Of a stretch of 64,000 nucleotides of DNA, positions 28,814 to 37,447 are shown one piece after another (within the stretch, counting starts at the first letter, position 1; every line of letters starts with the position of its first letter). Location: the NCBI GenBank assembly GCA_050485365.1, contig JBJHBH010000003.1:26446-90445 (forward strand). Reading direction: 5' to 3'. This stretch comes from JARFUG01 sp050485365. GTDB taxonomy: Bacteria > Desulfobacterota > Desulfuromonadia > Desulfuromonadales > JACZKF01. A program made the position numbers and the translations under genes. Below the pieces are notes generated by a model that was not told the origin of the DNA, searched no databases, and saw only the letters and a list, made by a program, of their open reading frames with translations.

Positions 28814-30070
28814 TCAGGCCGCACCCCCATCTCTAGTGCTCGCCTCCCCTCCCCTCTCGCGGCGCCCCGCCCACACGAACCAGACGACGGCCGCCGCCTG
28901 CAGCAGCAAAACGGCTCCGAACCCCGCCCGATATCCGGAAGGATGGTAGCCCCCCGCGGCCGTCTCGGGCCACAGGCCGATGATCGCCCCAATGGCCCAT
29001 TGGGCCAGGAAGGCGCCGAGAAAGCACGGCATGTTCAGAGCGGTGTTGGCGCGCCCCGCCAGATGTTTAGGGAATGTCTGGGAGAGGATGGCGTAGGGGA
29101 GGATGCAGGCGGTCCCGCCGAATCCGAAGAGAAACCAAAGCAGCGCCGGCGGCAGGAAGGCGTTCCAGATCACAAGGGCCTGCACGACCATGAAGGCTCC
29201 CATGGCCCAGATCACCACCGTCATCGGAGGGATCCCCCGCAGCGCGAGGCGTTCGGTCAGTAGGCCGTAGAAGAAGTAGCCGATCACCATCGCCACCGAC
29301 AGGACCAGAAGGGTGAAGGCGACGTCGGCGCGCTCCAACCCCGCCATGTCGCGCAGCCAGGGGCCGGCCCACAGCCCGGGGATCGCCAGAAAGGCGGACT
29401 GGGCGAGGATCGCCAGCGGCGCGATGCGCCAGAACGCCCGGCTGGTGTAGACGGTGCGCACCCCCGTCAGTTGCTCGGCCAGAGACTCCCCCGTCGGTTT
29501 TTCATGGGCGCGCGGGACGACGAAGTAGATGACGGCGGCGGAGAGGAGCGTGAGGGCGCTCAGCCCCAAAAAGACGCCGCGCCAGTCGATGACGTGCAGG
29601 GCGGCCTCCACCGGCGCGGTGGCGAAGAGCGCCCCCATCCCCCCCGAAACCATCTGGATGCCGTTGGCCAGCGGGAGCCGCTCCGGCGGAAGCCACTGGG
29701 TGAAGGCCTTGAAGGCCGCCATCAGACAGGCCGAAACCCCGAGGCCGATGAGCGCCCTGCCGACGATGAGGGCGGCGAGACTCTCGGCCTGCGAAAAGAT
29801 GAAGGCCCCCGCGGCGGCGAACAGGAGAAGGGCGGCTTCGACCCGTCGGGGGCCGTAGCGATCGAGAAGGACCCCCAGGGGGAGCTGGAAGGCGGCGAAG
29901 GCGAGAAAGTAGGCCGAGGTCAAAAGCCCCAGCGCGGCCGGGTCGAGCCCCAGGTCCGCCACCAGATTGGGGGCGAGGACCGCGTTGACCATGCGGTAGA
30001 CGTAGGAGAAGAAATAGCCCAGCGCAAAGGGGACAAAGACGCGCAGCAGTGTCGGGATCGTCAGGGGCAT
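28814..30070 (-). CDS. MFS transporter
   Basis: 418 residues, 12 membrane segments. The A-motif region LGVLLDRYGPRR between TM2 and TM3 and repeats of small-residue-rich helices are those of the major facilitator superfamily. The N-terminal half (GYFFSYVYRMVNAVLAPNLVADLGLDPAALGLL) resembles carriers of organic anions or amino-acid-like solutes, but the substrate cannot be named. It is the only gene of its unit: structured repeat B lies upstream, and no 45-nt LysR signature was seen. Confidence 0.75.
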   Translation of the reverse strand: MPLTIPTLLRVFVPFALGYFFSYVYRMVNAVLAPNLVADLGLDPAALGLLTSAYFLAFAAFQLPLGVLLDRYGPRRVEAALLLFAAAGAFIFSQAESLAALIVGRALIGLGVSACLMAAFKAFTQWLPPERLPLANGIQMVSGGMGALFATAPVEAALHVIDWRGVFLGLSALTLLSAAVIYFVVPRAHEKPTGESLAEQLTGVRTVYTSRAFWRIAPLAILAQSAFLAIPGLWAGPWLRDMAGLERADVAFTLLVLSVAMVIGYFFYGLLTERLALRGIPPMTVVIWAMGAFMVVQALVIWNAFLPPALLWFLFGFGGTACILPYAILSQTFPKHLAGRANTALNMPCFLGAFLAQWAIGAIIGLWPETAAGGYHPSGYRAGFGAVLLLQAAAVVWFVWAGRRERGGEASTRDGGAA

Positions 30071-30099
30071 GGGATCAATTCCAAAGCAAACAGCGGAGA

Positions 30100-30217
30100 G
30101 GGGTCACGGCTCACATGACAAGGGTGTCTGGCGCCATGGACGGCGCCAGTCAAGCGGCCATGGACGGCGAAAAGCGTCCCTTGACATGGGAGTTGTGACC
30201 CCATGCTGAACAGTTAC
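30100..30217 (+). repeat. Structured palindromic repeat, subtype I, copy B
   Basis: 118 bp, same length and layout as copy A at 16442. The outer arms are GGGGTCACGGCTCACATGAC and CATGGGAGTTGTGACCCC, with AAGGG/CCCTT inside. The inner hairpin is TGGCGCCATGGACGGCGCCA. The right flank CATGCTGAACAGTTAC is shared with copy A. Confidence 0.8.
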
Positions 30218-30308
30218 AACAGCGGAGCGGATGGCCGTACTGCAAAAAGGGGCAGAATCGCTTCTGCCCCTTTGATTACATATTCAGGTCGTTATTGCAA
30301 CGATCAAG

Positions 30309-30370
30309 GCGCCGGGCCCTGCCCCCCTGTTCCACAGGGGGGTGGCCCAAAGGGCCGGGGGGGTCAGGTT
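30309..30370. repeat. C/G-rich nested palindromes
   Basis: CCCCCCTGTTCCACAGGGGGG followed by GGCCCAAAGGGCC and a GGGGGG run, closely similar in layout to 4535-4640. It lies just beyond the stop of the carrier gene ending at 30397 and may serve as its 3' hairpin. Confidence 0.55.
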
Positions 30371-30396
30371 CCCGGGGAGCCCAAGCCCCTCCCATC

Positions 30397-31788
30397 TCAC
30401 ATCAGGAAGATGGCGAGTATCGTCGCGACCAGCAACCCCGCCATAACCGCGATGAAGTTCCTTCGCACCAGATCGATGGGTCTGACCCCTGCAATCCCCG
30501 CATCGGCGACCACCCCGAAGGCCCAGGCGGTGAGGGTTCCGCCGCCGGCCCAGATGGCCGCGACCTGCCCGAGGGCGGCAAGGGTGGCGACGTCGACGCC
30601 GGTCGGCCCGCCCAGAGAGGCGGCGAGCGATCCGACCAGCGGCAGCCCCGAGAAGCCCGAGCCGTCGAGGCCGGTCAGCAGCCCGACGAGGACGATGCCG
30701 AAGGCCAGGGGGACGGCGCTCAAGGGGATGTTTGCGGCGAGAGCCGTTCCGAGGTCGAACATGTAGCCGGGGGTCCCTTCACCGAGGATCGCCGCCGCGT
30801 GCCGGGGGGCGCCGAGAAAGAAGAAGCCGGCGATGGGGATGACGGGGGCGAAGACCTTGATGGCGAAGAGGAAGCCGTCGCGCAAAAACTCGACGATCTT
30901 CTCCAGCCCCTGCCCCCGGTGGTGGGTCACCGTTGAGAGCATCATCATGACGGCGGCGGCGCCGCCGAGAAGGGCCGTGGCGCTGCCCCCCCGGATCCCC
31001 GGGATGTCGGGGTCGAGATTGGATCGGACCATGATGAAGACGATGGTGAAGAAGACGAGGGGGACCAGAGCCGCGAAGATCTTGGCGTACTTGGGGTACT
31101 CTTTGGGCGCTTCGGTCTGGAGGAGCTCGGTCGATTGGGGCTTGCCGGCGAAGATCTCCTTGCGCAGCATGAAGAAGGCGACGAGCAGCGCGACCAGACC
31201 GACGGTCCAGCCGAGCATCGCCCCCTTGGTCACGACGAGCCCGACATCGACGCCTGCGGCGCGGGCGGTGATGGCGGGCGCCCCCTGCAGGACGACGTCA
31301 CCCGAGAGGGCGGCGCCGTGGCCGGCCAGGTTGAGGGCCTGCGCCGCGGCCATCGGCGAGAGGCCCGCAGCGATGGCGACGGGGATCAGGATCGTTCCGA
31401 CCAGCGCGACGGCCGGCGTCGGCCAGAAAAAGGTCGATGCCAGGAACATCACCCCGGCGAGCGCCCAGAACGCGACGGACGGCTTGCGCATGAGCCGTTT
31501 GGCCGGCGCGACCATGAGGTAGTCCGCCCCCATGCTCTGCAGCGCCTTGAGCATCGCCACCATCAGCGCGATGACGAGCATGATGTCGAAGAGCTCGGTC
31601 CCCGCCCTCTCGAGCGCCTTGAAGACCGTCTGTCCCCCGCCGACGAGGGATTCCTGGGAGATGACGCCGATCAGAAAGATCCCGGCGAGGCAGGGCAGCA
31701 CCACATCTCTGCGGAAAATCATCAGCACGATTACCGTCAGAACGACCGCCAGGTAGAACCAGTGTAAAAACGTCAGCGTTGTTTCCAT
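30397..31788 (-). CDS. Ion-transporter-superfamily membrane carrier (GntP/citrate/Na+-H+ antiporter-like)
   Basis: 463 residues, ~12 hydrophobic segments with internal repeats (FLASTFFWPTPAVALVGTILIPVAIAAGLSP; GLDGSGFSGLPLVGSLAASLG), the re-entrant-loop style of the ion-transporter superfamily. Ribosome site GGAGAACGAAGA before ATG 31788. It follows the FAD oxidoreductase gene by 58 bp, so they are one unit under regulatory site 2. A role in uptake of the amino acid degraded by this region, or in Na+/H+ exchange, is inferred only from context. Confidence 0.6.
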   Translation of the reverse strand: METTLTFLHWFYLAVVLTVIVLMIFRRDVVLPCLAGIFLIGVISQESLVGGGQTVFKALERAGTELFDIMLVIALMVAMLKALQSMGADYLMVAPAKRLMRKPSVAFWALAGVMFLASTFFWPTPAVALVGTILIPVAIAAGLSPMAAAQALNLAGHGAALSGDVVLQGAPAITARAAGVDVGLVVTKGAMLGWTVGLVALLVAFFMLRKEIFAGKPQSTELLQTEAPKEYPKYAKIFAALVPLVFFTIVFIMVRSNLDPDIPGIRGGSATALLGGAAAVMMMLSTVTHHRGQGLEKIVEFLRDGFLFAIKVFAPVIPIAGFFFLGAPRHAAAILGEGTPGYMFDLGTALAANIPLSAVPLAFGIVLVGLLTGLDGSGFSGLPLVGSLAASLGGPTGVDVATLAALGQVAAIWAGGGTLTAWAFGVVADAGIAGVRPIDLVRRNFIAVMAGLLVATILAIFLM

Positions 31789-31846
31789 TCTTCGTTCTCC
31801 GCAAGTCCAGGATTATCGATGTGAGACTGCCCCATATCGTGCCGTT

Positions 31847-33124
31847 TTAATTGCCCGAGAAAACCCCAGTCAGACCCGCGGCATCGACCCTGCCTTCGAT
31901 CTCCCGCACGTCGGTGGTGTACAGGCCGAGCTGGTTCATCCGGTCGAAAAAGACCGATCCCGAGAAGGTGTACTTGAGCCCCATCCCCCCTTCGGTCCCC
32001 ATCTGCTCCCGCACGTAGCGTATCGCCTCTCCCACGGCGAGGGTGGAGGGGAGAACGACAGGGGCCTCGTTTTTCAGATACTTCACGGCGTTGTGCCCCG
32101 CGAGGGTTCCGGTGCAGATCGCCTCGGTGTGCCCCACCAGAAGCCCCGCCTTCTCCCCGGCGCAAAAGAGGTTCTCGGCCCCTTCGACCTTCAGGGCGTC
32201 GTTGCGCGGCGACATGTTGAAGTAGCGCACCGAATTGCCGATGCCGCCGGTGTAGGGGTCTTCGAAGCGGGCGTTTTCAAATCCGGGGACCTCCCGCAGC
32301 GTATCGACGGGGTAGAAGGGGCTCATCAGCTTGGCGTGGCCGGTGTTCAGAAGGATGATGTTCTCCTCGAAGGCCGCCCCGGCGTACTGCTGGCACGCCT
32401 TGATGGCGTTTTTCCCGCTCACCCTCTGGGCCTCGGGGATGGGAATGACGGCCACCCCCGTCTCGTGCAGCTGCGCGTTGATCTCGGGGGAGAGGGATTC
32501 GAGAAGGAGTTTGCACGAGCCGCTCATGGCCCCGACCTGCTCCCCCTTCCTGCCGGTCATCTCCTGCACCCCCGCTTTTTCGGCCAGACTCACCCGCCCG
32601 CCGAAGGAGGGACAGCGCAGAACGCACATGGCACAACCGTTGCCGTGCTTGATGCAGTTGGGCATCGGACCGGCGGTTCCGGTGGTGTCGATGAAGACGT
32701 CCCCGGCGAGGCGGATCGTCTCCTTGCGCCTCTTTCCGAAAGCGGCCCTGATCGTCCTGCCCTCCATCTCCACATCTTCGATCCGGGTCGAGGTGAGGAT
32801 GCGGACCCCCGCCTTCTCGAGAAGCCTTCGGACGGCGGGCTCGATGGTCGCCACACTGTACAAAGAGGCGTGGCGATGTCCCGGGAACTCGATGTCGCGG
32901 TAGGGGCTGTTCTCGTCCGAGACCTGGAAGAGCTCACCGCCCCCCATGGCGATCATCTCCTCGGTGGCGGTGAAGCGGCCGTTGTTGCGCATGATGCCGC
33001 CGACGAGCCCTGTCCCCAGAAGCATGTCCGTACGCTCTACCAGCGTGACCTCTCCGCCATGCTTGCGCGCGGAAAGAGCCGCCGCGCATCCGGCCCAGCC
33101 TCCTCCGACGATAATGGTCTTCAT
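31847..33124 (-). CDS. FAD-dependent oxidoreductase with internal cysteine cluster
   Basis: 425 residues, AAAGGAG before ATG 33124. N-terminal FAD motif IIVGGGWAGCAAALSARKHGGEVTLVER and a C-terminal FAD segment (GAENLFCAGEKAGLLVGHTEAICTGTLAGHNAVKYL) give a GidA/TrmFO-like flavoprotein fold. A run of four cysteines in CIKHGNGCAMCVLRCP (~158-173) could bind a [4Fe-4S] cluster, which is unusual for tRNA-modifying TrmFO. It shares a unit with the carrier at 30397 and has the 45-nt signature upstream, so it probably acts in the same catabolic regulon. The substrate is unknown. Confidence 0.65.
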   Translation of the reverse strand: MKTIIVGGGWAGCAAALSARKHGGEVTLVERTDMLLGTGLVGGIMRNNGRFTATEEMIAMGGGELFQVSDENSPYRDIEFPGHRHASLYSVATIEPAVRRLLEKAGVRILTSTRIEDVEMEGRTIRAAFGKRRKETIRLAGDVFIDTTGTAGPMPNCIKHGNGCAMCVLRCPSFGGRVSLAEKAGVQEMTGRKGEQVGAMSGSCKLLLESLSPEINAQLHETGVAVIPIPEAQRVSGKNAIKACQQYAGAAFEENIILLNTGHAKLMSPFYPVDTLREVPGFENARFEDPYTGGIGNSVRYFNMSPRNDALKVEGAENLFCAGEKAGLLVGHTEAICTGTLAGHNAVKYLKNEAPVVLPSTLAVGEAIRYVREQMGTEGGMGLKYTFSGSVFFDRMNQLGLYTTDVREIEGRVDAAGLTGVFSGN

Positions 33125-33333
33125 GGTGATCTCCTTTACTGATGAATGGAAAAGGCTCTGTGATTGGAAATTCGCTCCTCGCCTCTGCCCCTGAAAAGGC
33201 GGGCCAACGGAGCGATGATCGGGTTGAAAAATTGTTCTAGAAAACCCCTATGTCCCGCCAGGCTTTTTTCCGGGCGGATAGAGATGCATGCCATTGTTGC
33301 TTGAGAAGTATAAAAACATGAATGCCGAATTCT

Positions 33334-33378
33334 GTAAAATAGTGTTTTATTGCAGGGGGTAAAGGCGGGACCTATAAC
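33334..33378 (-). promoter_or_regulatory. 45-nt LysR-type regulatory signature, site 2 (FAD oxidoreductase unit)
   Basis: In gene direction: GTTATAG, 6 nt, CCTTTACCCCC, 4 nt, ATAAAACACTATTTTAC. It lies 209 nt before the FAD oxidoreductase start. Same block order and spacing as the other four sites. Confidence 0.7.
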
Positions 33379-33576
33379 ACCTATAGAGTCAAAAAAAGAC
33401 AAGTGATTCGAGACAGTTGCCGGGAGGGGCCGCCCTGAAAGGATGACCTCATTGGTCGGGATTAAATCGGCACAGCTCGCCTTCGCGCACGCCGGGTAGC
33501 CGGGAGCGCGAAGGCCCGCCATTATAACCAAGTTGCACGCTCAAGACCATCGGCCCAAAGGTCGAATCGCTCTTCG
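33379..33576. other. Remaining intergenic sequence between FAD oxidoreductase and uspA
   Basis: The 594-bp gap 33125-33718 holds site 2 and the uspA terminator. The rest, including a reading frame at 33136-33531 with no recognisable family and no ribosome site, shows nothing I can support as a gene. Confidence 0.4.
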
Positions 33577-33618
33577 AAAAAAAAACGGCATCGTCGGGGG
33601 CGAAGTCCCGACGATGCC
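33577..33618 (-). terminator. Rho-independent terminator of uspA
   Basis: GGCATCGTCGGG/CCCGACGATGCC, a perfect 12-bp stem with an 8-nt loop, followed on the minus strand by G and nine T residues. Textbook intrinsic terminator about 100 nt after the uspA stop. Confidence 0.9.
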
Positions 33619-33718
33619 AAGTGGAAAGGAGAGAGGGGTGGAACTGGTGGTGCGGTGGTGCTCGAAAAAACGCAGCGATGGCGAATCGCCCCGCTCGACT
33701 GCCGATGGCGTCGGGGTG

Positions 33719-34681
33719 TCAGGGTTGCGAGATCCCCCCCTTGGGCCAGTTCGGGGGGAGACGCTCTTCAGGCTTGAACGTCTTCTTCAGCGCGGCCTGA
33801 GCCGAGGGGATGAGCAGCACCGGGACCTCGGCGCGCCGCACGACGTCGTTGGCGACGCTGCCTAGGAGGGCCTCCCGAAAAAAACCCCTTCCGTGGTTCC
33901 CCATGACGATGAGGGATGAAGGTGTCTTGGCGGCGCAGGCGAGGATCTCCTTGGCCGCCGTCCCGCTCTTCCAAACGACCTCGACCGTGCTGCCGAGCGC
34001 CTCGAGGCGCTCCTTCATCTGTTCGAGGCGTCCCTTTTTCTCTTCCATGCGGCGGCGGTCGATGTCCTTTTGCTTCTTGATCCCGGCCTCGCCGAGTGGG
34101 ACCTCCGCAGAGCTGCGGCGAAAGACGTGAATCAAGGTGATCTTCGAGCGGAGCTCGCGGGCGATCTCCTCGACGTACCCGAAGGCGCGCTCGGCGGCGT
34201 CGGAGAAGTCGGTGGCGAAGAGGACGTCGCTGAAGACATCCCGGCAGACCGAGACGTTGCAGCTCTGCCCCTCCTTCAACACCTTGATCCGGGAGAGAAA
34301 GACCGGCCGACGGGCGGTCTGCAGGAGGCGGAAGGAGACCCCGCCCAGGGTCGACTTCACCAGGCTGTGGCCGTGCGATCCGATGAGGATGGCCGAGACG
34401 TCGTGCTGCTCGGCGAGGGCGTTGAGATCGCGCCCAGGGATGCCGAATTCAAACGCCGTTTCCACGTCGAGCCCCTGTGCCTTGAGTCGCGTCTCCTGCG
34501 CCTTCAGGTGAGCCGGCGCCTGCGCCTTGAGCATCTCTTCGAGGCCCCGGGTGTTGGCGACGTAGACGACGTGTGCCAGCACCGCCTTCTTCACCCCGAA
34601 GGACTTCAGTTCGGAGACGCACTCGATGAGGCAGTCCGAGGCGGGGGAGAAGTCGGTGGCGATCAGGATTTTTTCAAACAT
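33719..34681 (-). CDS. Tandem-domain universal stress protein (UspA family)
   Basis: 320 residues; GGGAGG before ATG 34681. Two Usp domains: residues ~1-145 (FEKILIATDFSPASDCLI ... AILIGSHGHSLVKSTLGG) and ~160-300 (DVLFATDFSDAAERAFG ... LIVMGNHGRGFFREALLGSVANDVVRRAEVPVLLIP). Both keep the ATP-type G-X2-G-X9-G(S/G) region. A charged helical stretch (KKQKDIDRRRMEEKKGRLEQM) links the strands in domain 2. Stress-related regulator with no fixed substrate. It has regulatory site 3 upstream and its own terminator, so it is induced separately but together with the catabolic genes. Confidence 0.88.
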   Translation of the reverse strand: MFEKILIATDFSPASDCLIECVSELKSFGVKKAVLAHVVYVANTRGLEEMLKAQAPAHLKAQETRLKAQGLDVETAFEFGIPGRDLNALAEQHDVSAILIGSHGHSLVKSTLGGVSFRLLQTARRPVFLSRIKVLKEGQSCNVSVCRDVFSDVLFATDFSDAAERAFGYVEEIARELRSKITLIHVFRRSSAEVPLGEAGIKKQKDIDRRRMEEKKGRLEQMKERLEALGSTVEVVWKSGTAAKEILACAAKTPSSLIVMGNHGRGFFREALLGSVANDVVRRAEVPVLLIPSAQAALKKTFKPEERLPPNWPKGGISQP

Positions 34682-34801
34682 GGCGCCTCCCTGGCGTAAG
34701 ATCCGGACGGCCGATCCGGAAATCTGAAGAGCTTGACGTTCAAGTTTAGCACATGTCGATCGTTGCCGTGAGTGACATGAAACCACGCGGAGAGCCCATC
34801 T

Positions 34802-34846
34802 GTAAAATAGTGTTTTACTTGGTGGGGTGAAGGCGGATCCTATGGC
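34802..34846 (-). promoter_or_regulatory. 45-nt LysR-type regulatory signature, site 3 (uspA)
   Basis: In gene direction: GCCATAG, 6 nt, CCTTCACCCCA, 4 nt, GTAAAACACTATTTTAC. It ends 120 nt before the uspA start. Confidence 0.7.
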
Positions 34847-34905
34847 AGGGGCGCTCGTCGGCGCGATGGGGGCCCCCTGCCCCAAGAAGGAGGAGGACGG
34901 GTGCG

Positions 34906-35985
34906 CTAACAGGATCGGCGATCGCGGAAGAGGGCGCCGGTAGGGGTGCCGAAGAAGAGGGAGAGGGGGATCTCCTCCTGCTTGACGAATCCGCTTGCGG
35001 CGAGCTCCCGCCTCGCGACAAGCTCGAGGACGGCGCAGACCGCCCCGGCGGTCGTCCACGAGATGGCGCGCCACCTCTGCCCCGCGATCATCTGCGGATA
35101 GTACCCGCGCACGAACTCCTCCCGGCGCAGGCTGCCGTCCCTTTGCCCCTCGACGGCGGCGTGCACGTAGACCACATCGTCGTTCACGGGGGGCTTGGCG
35201 TTGACGAGAATCTCGCCGGCGCGCTCCCGCTCGTTCTTCATCAGCAGCTCTTCGAAGAAAAAGCGCATGAGCTTGCAGTGACCCGGATAGCGGATCGTCT
35301 TGTAGTTGAGGGTGTCGACCTTCCCCTCGTAGGTGTCGCACATGGTGCCGAGGCCGCCCGAGGTGGTGAAGGCCTCCAACTGGTGCCCGTAGATGACGAT
35401 CGTCTCCAGCCCCTCCATCGGGGGGACCCGCGCCCGTTTGCCGTCGGCGATCACCTCGCACGGATTCAAGTATTCGTTGACGACCCCTTCGGGGGACCAG
35501 TTGAAGGCGTAGCCGAGAAGACCGCGAGGGTGCTGGGGGAGGGCCCCGACGCGCAGCTCGATGCTGCGGATCGTGTCGAAGCGGGAGACGAGATCGGCGC
35601 CGACGATGGAGATGAACCCCGGCGCCAGGCCGCATTGGGGCGCCATCACCGCCGTGGCGCTGGGGGCGAGGGCCTTGATGGCGCGGGCGGTGGCGACGTC
35701 TTCGGTGAGATCGAAATAGTGGCGCCCCACCTGGTGGGCCGCGCGGGCGACGAGGAGATTGAGGTGATGGGGGAGGCAGCTCACCACCGCGTCGTGCGCG
35801 GCGACGGCGTCGAAGACCGTCTCCTCATCGGCGACGGACCCCTCGCGCACGGCGAAGGGGGTTTGCGCAGGGGGGTGCGCGTCGAGACCGGTCACTTCGT
35901 ACCCCCCTTGGTGCAGGAGAGTCGCCACCAGCGAGCCGACCTTCCCCAGACCGATCACCAGAACCGAATCGATGATCCTCGTCAT
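34906..35985 (-). CDS. Lysine 6-dehydrogenase-like protein (saccharopine dehydrogenase superfamily)
   Basis: 359 residues; GGAGGAGG before ATG 35985. N-terminal NAD(P) site VLVIGLGKVGS (GxGxxG at 12-17), then the saccharopine-dehydrogenase-type C-terminal domain. The segments APQCGLAPGFISIVGAD, LEAFTTSGGLGTM and YKTIRYPGHCKLMRFF resemble, from memory, lysine 6-dehydrogenase of Geobacillus (LEAFHTSGGT, YKTIRYRGH), an enzyme that oxidatively removes the 6-amino group of lysine and is about 380 residues. Known bacterial partners are ALDH7 enzymes, two of which are encoded here. It follows the thiolase gene by 248 bp containing repeat D. In this context it may act on beta-lysine instead of lysine (inference). 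A true saccharopine dehydrogenase is less likely. Confidence 0.7.
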   Translation of the reverse strand: MTRIIDSVLVIGLGKVGSLVATLLHQGGYEVTGLDAHPPAQTPFAVREGSVADEETVFDAVAAHDAVVSCLPHHLNLLVARAAHQVGRHYFDLTEDVATARAIKALAPSATAVMAPQCGLAPGFISIVGADLVSRFDTIRSIELRVGALPQHPRGLLGYAFNWSPEGVVNEYLNPCEVIADGKRARVPPMEGLETIVIYGHQLEAFTTSGGLGTMCDTYEGKVDTLNYKTIRYPGHCKLMRFFFEELLMKNERERAGEILVNAKPPVNDDVVYVHAAVEGQRDGSLRREEFVRGYYPQMIAGQRWRAISWTTAGAVCAVLELVARRELAASGFVKQEEIPLSLFFGTPTGALFRDRRSC

Positions 35986-36070
35986 GGGCACCTCCTCCCC
36001 CACGGGCAAAGCCCCCTCAAGGGGGCCGTTTTTCGAAAGAGACATGAAAGGAAGCGGTAACTGTTCGCCA

Positions 36071-36179
36071 AAGGGTCTCGGGGCGCCCACGCAGAGGGTG
36101 TCTGGCGCCCGGACGGCGCCAGTCAAGCCCCCAGGGATGGGTTCATGGCGTCCCTCGGAGTGGGCGGCCCGAGACCCTT
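36071..36179 (+). repeat. Structured palindromic repeat, subtype II, copy D
   Basis: 109 bp with almost perfectly pairing arms AAGGGTCTCGGGGCGCCCAC and GTGGGCGGCCCGAGACCCTT. Inside are TGTCTGGCGCC/GGCGCCAGTCAAG and CCCAGGGATGGG. Left flank GTAACTGTTCGCC. Confidence 0.8.
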
Positions 36180-36218
36180 CTCCACCTCTGGTGAATAACT
36201 ACTGGAAACGAACCATTC

Positions 36219-36241
36219 GGATCTGAAGGGGCTTCAGATCC
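36219..36241 (-). terminator. 10-bp hairpin at thiolase stop codon
   Basis: GGATCTGAAG/CTTCAGATCC with a 3-nt loop; the stem contains the thiolase stop codon. No T-run, so it more likely protects or slows than terminates. Confidence 0.35.
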
Positions 36242-37433
36242 GCTCCAGCGCGAGGGAGATCCCTTGACCGACCCCGATGCACATGCTGCATAGCGCCCGC
36301 TTGCCGCCGGTGCGCTGGAGCTGATGGACGGCGGTGCTCACGAGGCGCGCGCCGCTCATCCCCAGCGGATGCCCGAGCGCGATGGCGCCCCCTTGGGGGT
36401 TGATGCGCGCATCGTCGTCGGCCAGGCCGAGCTCCCGCGTGCAGGCGAGGGCCTGGGCTGCGAAGGCTTCATTGAACTCAAGTATATCAAAATCCTTGAG
36501 CCCAAGACCGAGTCGGGAGAGGAGTTTGACCGTCGCCGGCACGGGGCCGATCCCCATGATGCGCGGCGGGACCCCCGCCGTCGCCATCCCGAGGATGCGC
36601 GCCTTGGGAACGAGGCCGTAGCGCTTCACCCCCTCTTCTCCGGCGAGGAGTAGGGCCGCCGCGCCGTCGTTGACGCCGGAGGCGTTGCCGGCGGTGATCG
36701 TTCCGTCGGCGAACATCGCCTTGAGCTTGGCGAGCTGCGCCGCGGATGTGGCGCGGGGGTGCTCGTCCTTCTCGACGACGAGGGGCTCCCCTTTTCTCTG
36801 CGGGATCCGGACGGGGACGATCTCCTGCGCCAGTCGCCCGTCCGCCTGGGCGGCCGCCGCCTTCTCCTGACTCCACAGGGCGAAGCGGTCCTGGTCTTCG
36901 CGGCTGATGCCGAGCTCGCGGGCGAGGTTTTCGGCCGTCTCCGGCATCGAATCGGTGCCGCAGAGGGCGTGAAGCTTCGGGTTGACGAAGCGCCAGCCGA
37001 TGGTCGTGTCGAAGATTTCGGCCGTGCGGGAGAAGGCGCTCTCGGCCTTCCCCATGACGAAGGGGGCGCGCGACATGCTCTCGACCCCGCCGGCGATCAG
37101 CAGATCGGCTTCGCCCGCCTTGATCGCCTGGGCGCCGCTGCCGACGGCGTTGAGCCCGGAGCCGCACAGCCGGTTGACGGTGTTGCCGGGGACCTTCTCG
37201 GAGAGCCCGGCCAGCAGCAGCGCCATGCGGGCGACGTTGCGGTTGTCTTCCCCGGCCTGGTTGGCGCAGCCGAGAATCACCTCGTCCAGCGCCTGCCAGT
37301 CGACGCCGGGGTTGCGCTCCATCAAGGCCTTCAGGGGGATGGCCGCCAGATCGTCGGCGCGCACCGACGACAGGGTGCCGCCGTAGCGGCCGATGGGCGT
37401 GCGGATCGCGTCGCAGACAAATACATCCTTCAT
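36234..37433 (-). CDS. pcaF: 3-oxoadipyl-CoA thiolase (beta-ketoadipyl-CoA thiolase)
   Basis: 399 residues; start at 37433 since GGGAGGA is 7 nt upstream (an ATG 6 nt earlier is too close). Thiolase with nucleophile Cys90 (NRLCGSGLNAV), His in GGAIALGHPLGMSGARL and second Cys in CSMCIGVGQG. Long stretches match PcaF/PaaJ thiolases specifically: DAIRTPIGR, RADDLAA, CANQAGEDNRNVARMALLLA, ESMSRAPFVMGKAES and DTTIGWRF. These enzymes split 3-oxoadipyl-CoA into succinyl-CoA and acetyl-CoA. It lies directly after the aminotransferase gene (14-bp gap) and close to pcaIJ, but no aromatic ring-cleavage gene is in the window. Confidence 0.88.
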   Translation of the reverse strand: MKDVFVCDAIRTPIGRYGGTLSSVRADDLAAIPLKALMERNPGVDWQALDEVILGCANQAGEDNRNVARMALLLAGLSEKVPGNTVNRLCGSGLNAVGSGAQAIKAGEADLLIAGGVESMSRAPFVMGKAESAFSRTAEIFDTTIGWRFVNPKLHALCGTDSMPETAENLARELGISREDQDRFALWSQEKAAAAQADGRLAQEIVPVRIPQRKGEPLVVEKDEHPRATSAAQLAKLKAMFADGTITAGNASGVNDGAAALLLAGEEGVKRYGLVPKARILGMATAGVPPRIMGIGPVPATVKLLSRLGLGLKDFDILEFNEAFAAQALACTRELGLADDDARINPQGGAIALGHPLGMSGARLVSTAVHQLQRTGGKRALCSMCIGVGQGISLALERI

Positions 37434-37447
37434 CGTCATTCCTCCCT

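Noticed and set aside
33136..33531. 131-codon minus-strand frame upstream of the FAD oxidoreductase
   Set aside because: No ribosome site or family and it covers the conserved regulatory site 2.
34906..35985. Saccharopine pathway for lysine breakdown
   Set aside because: No lysine-ketoglutarate reductase partner is present, and the LEAFTTSGG and YKTIRYPGH segments look like lysine 6-dehydrogenase.
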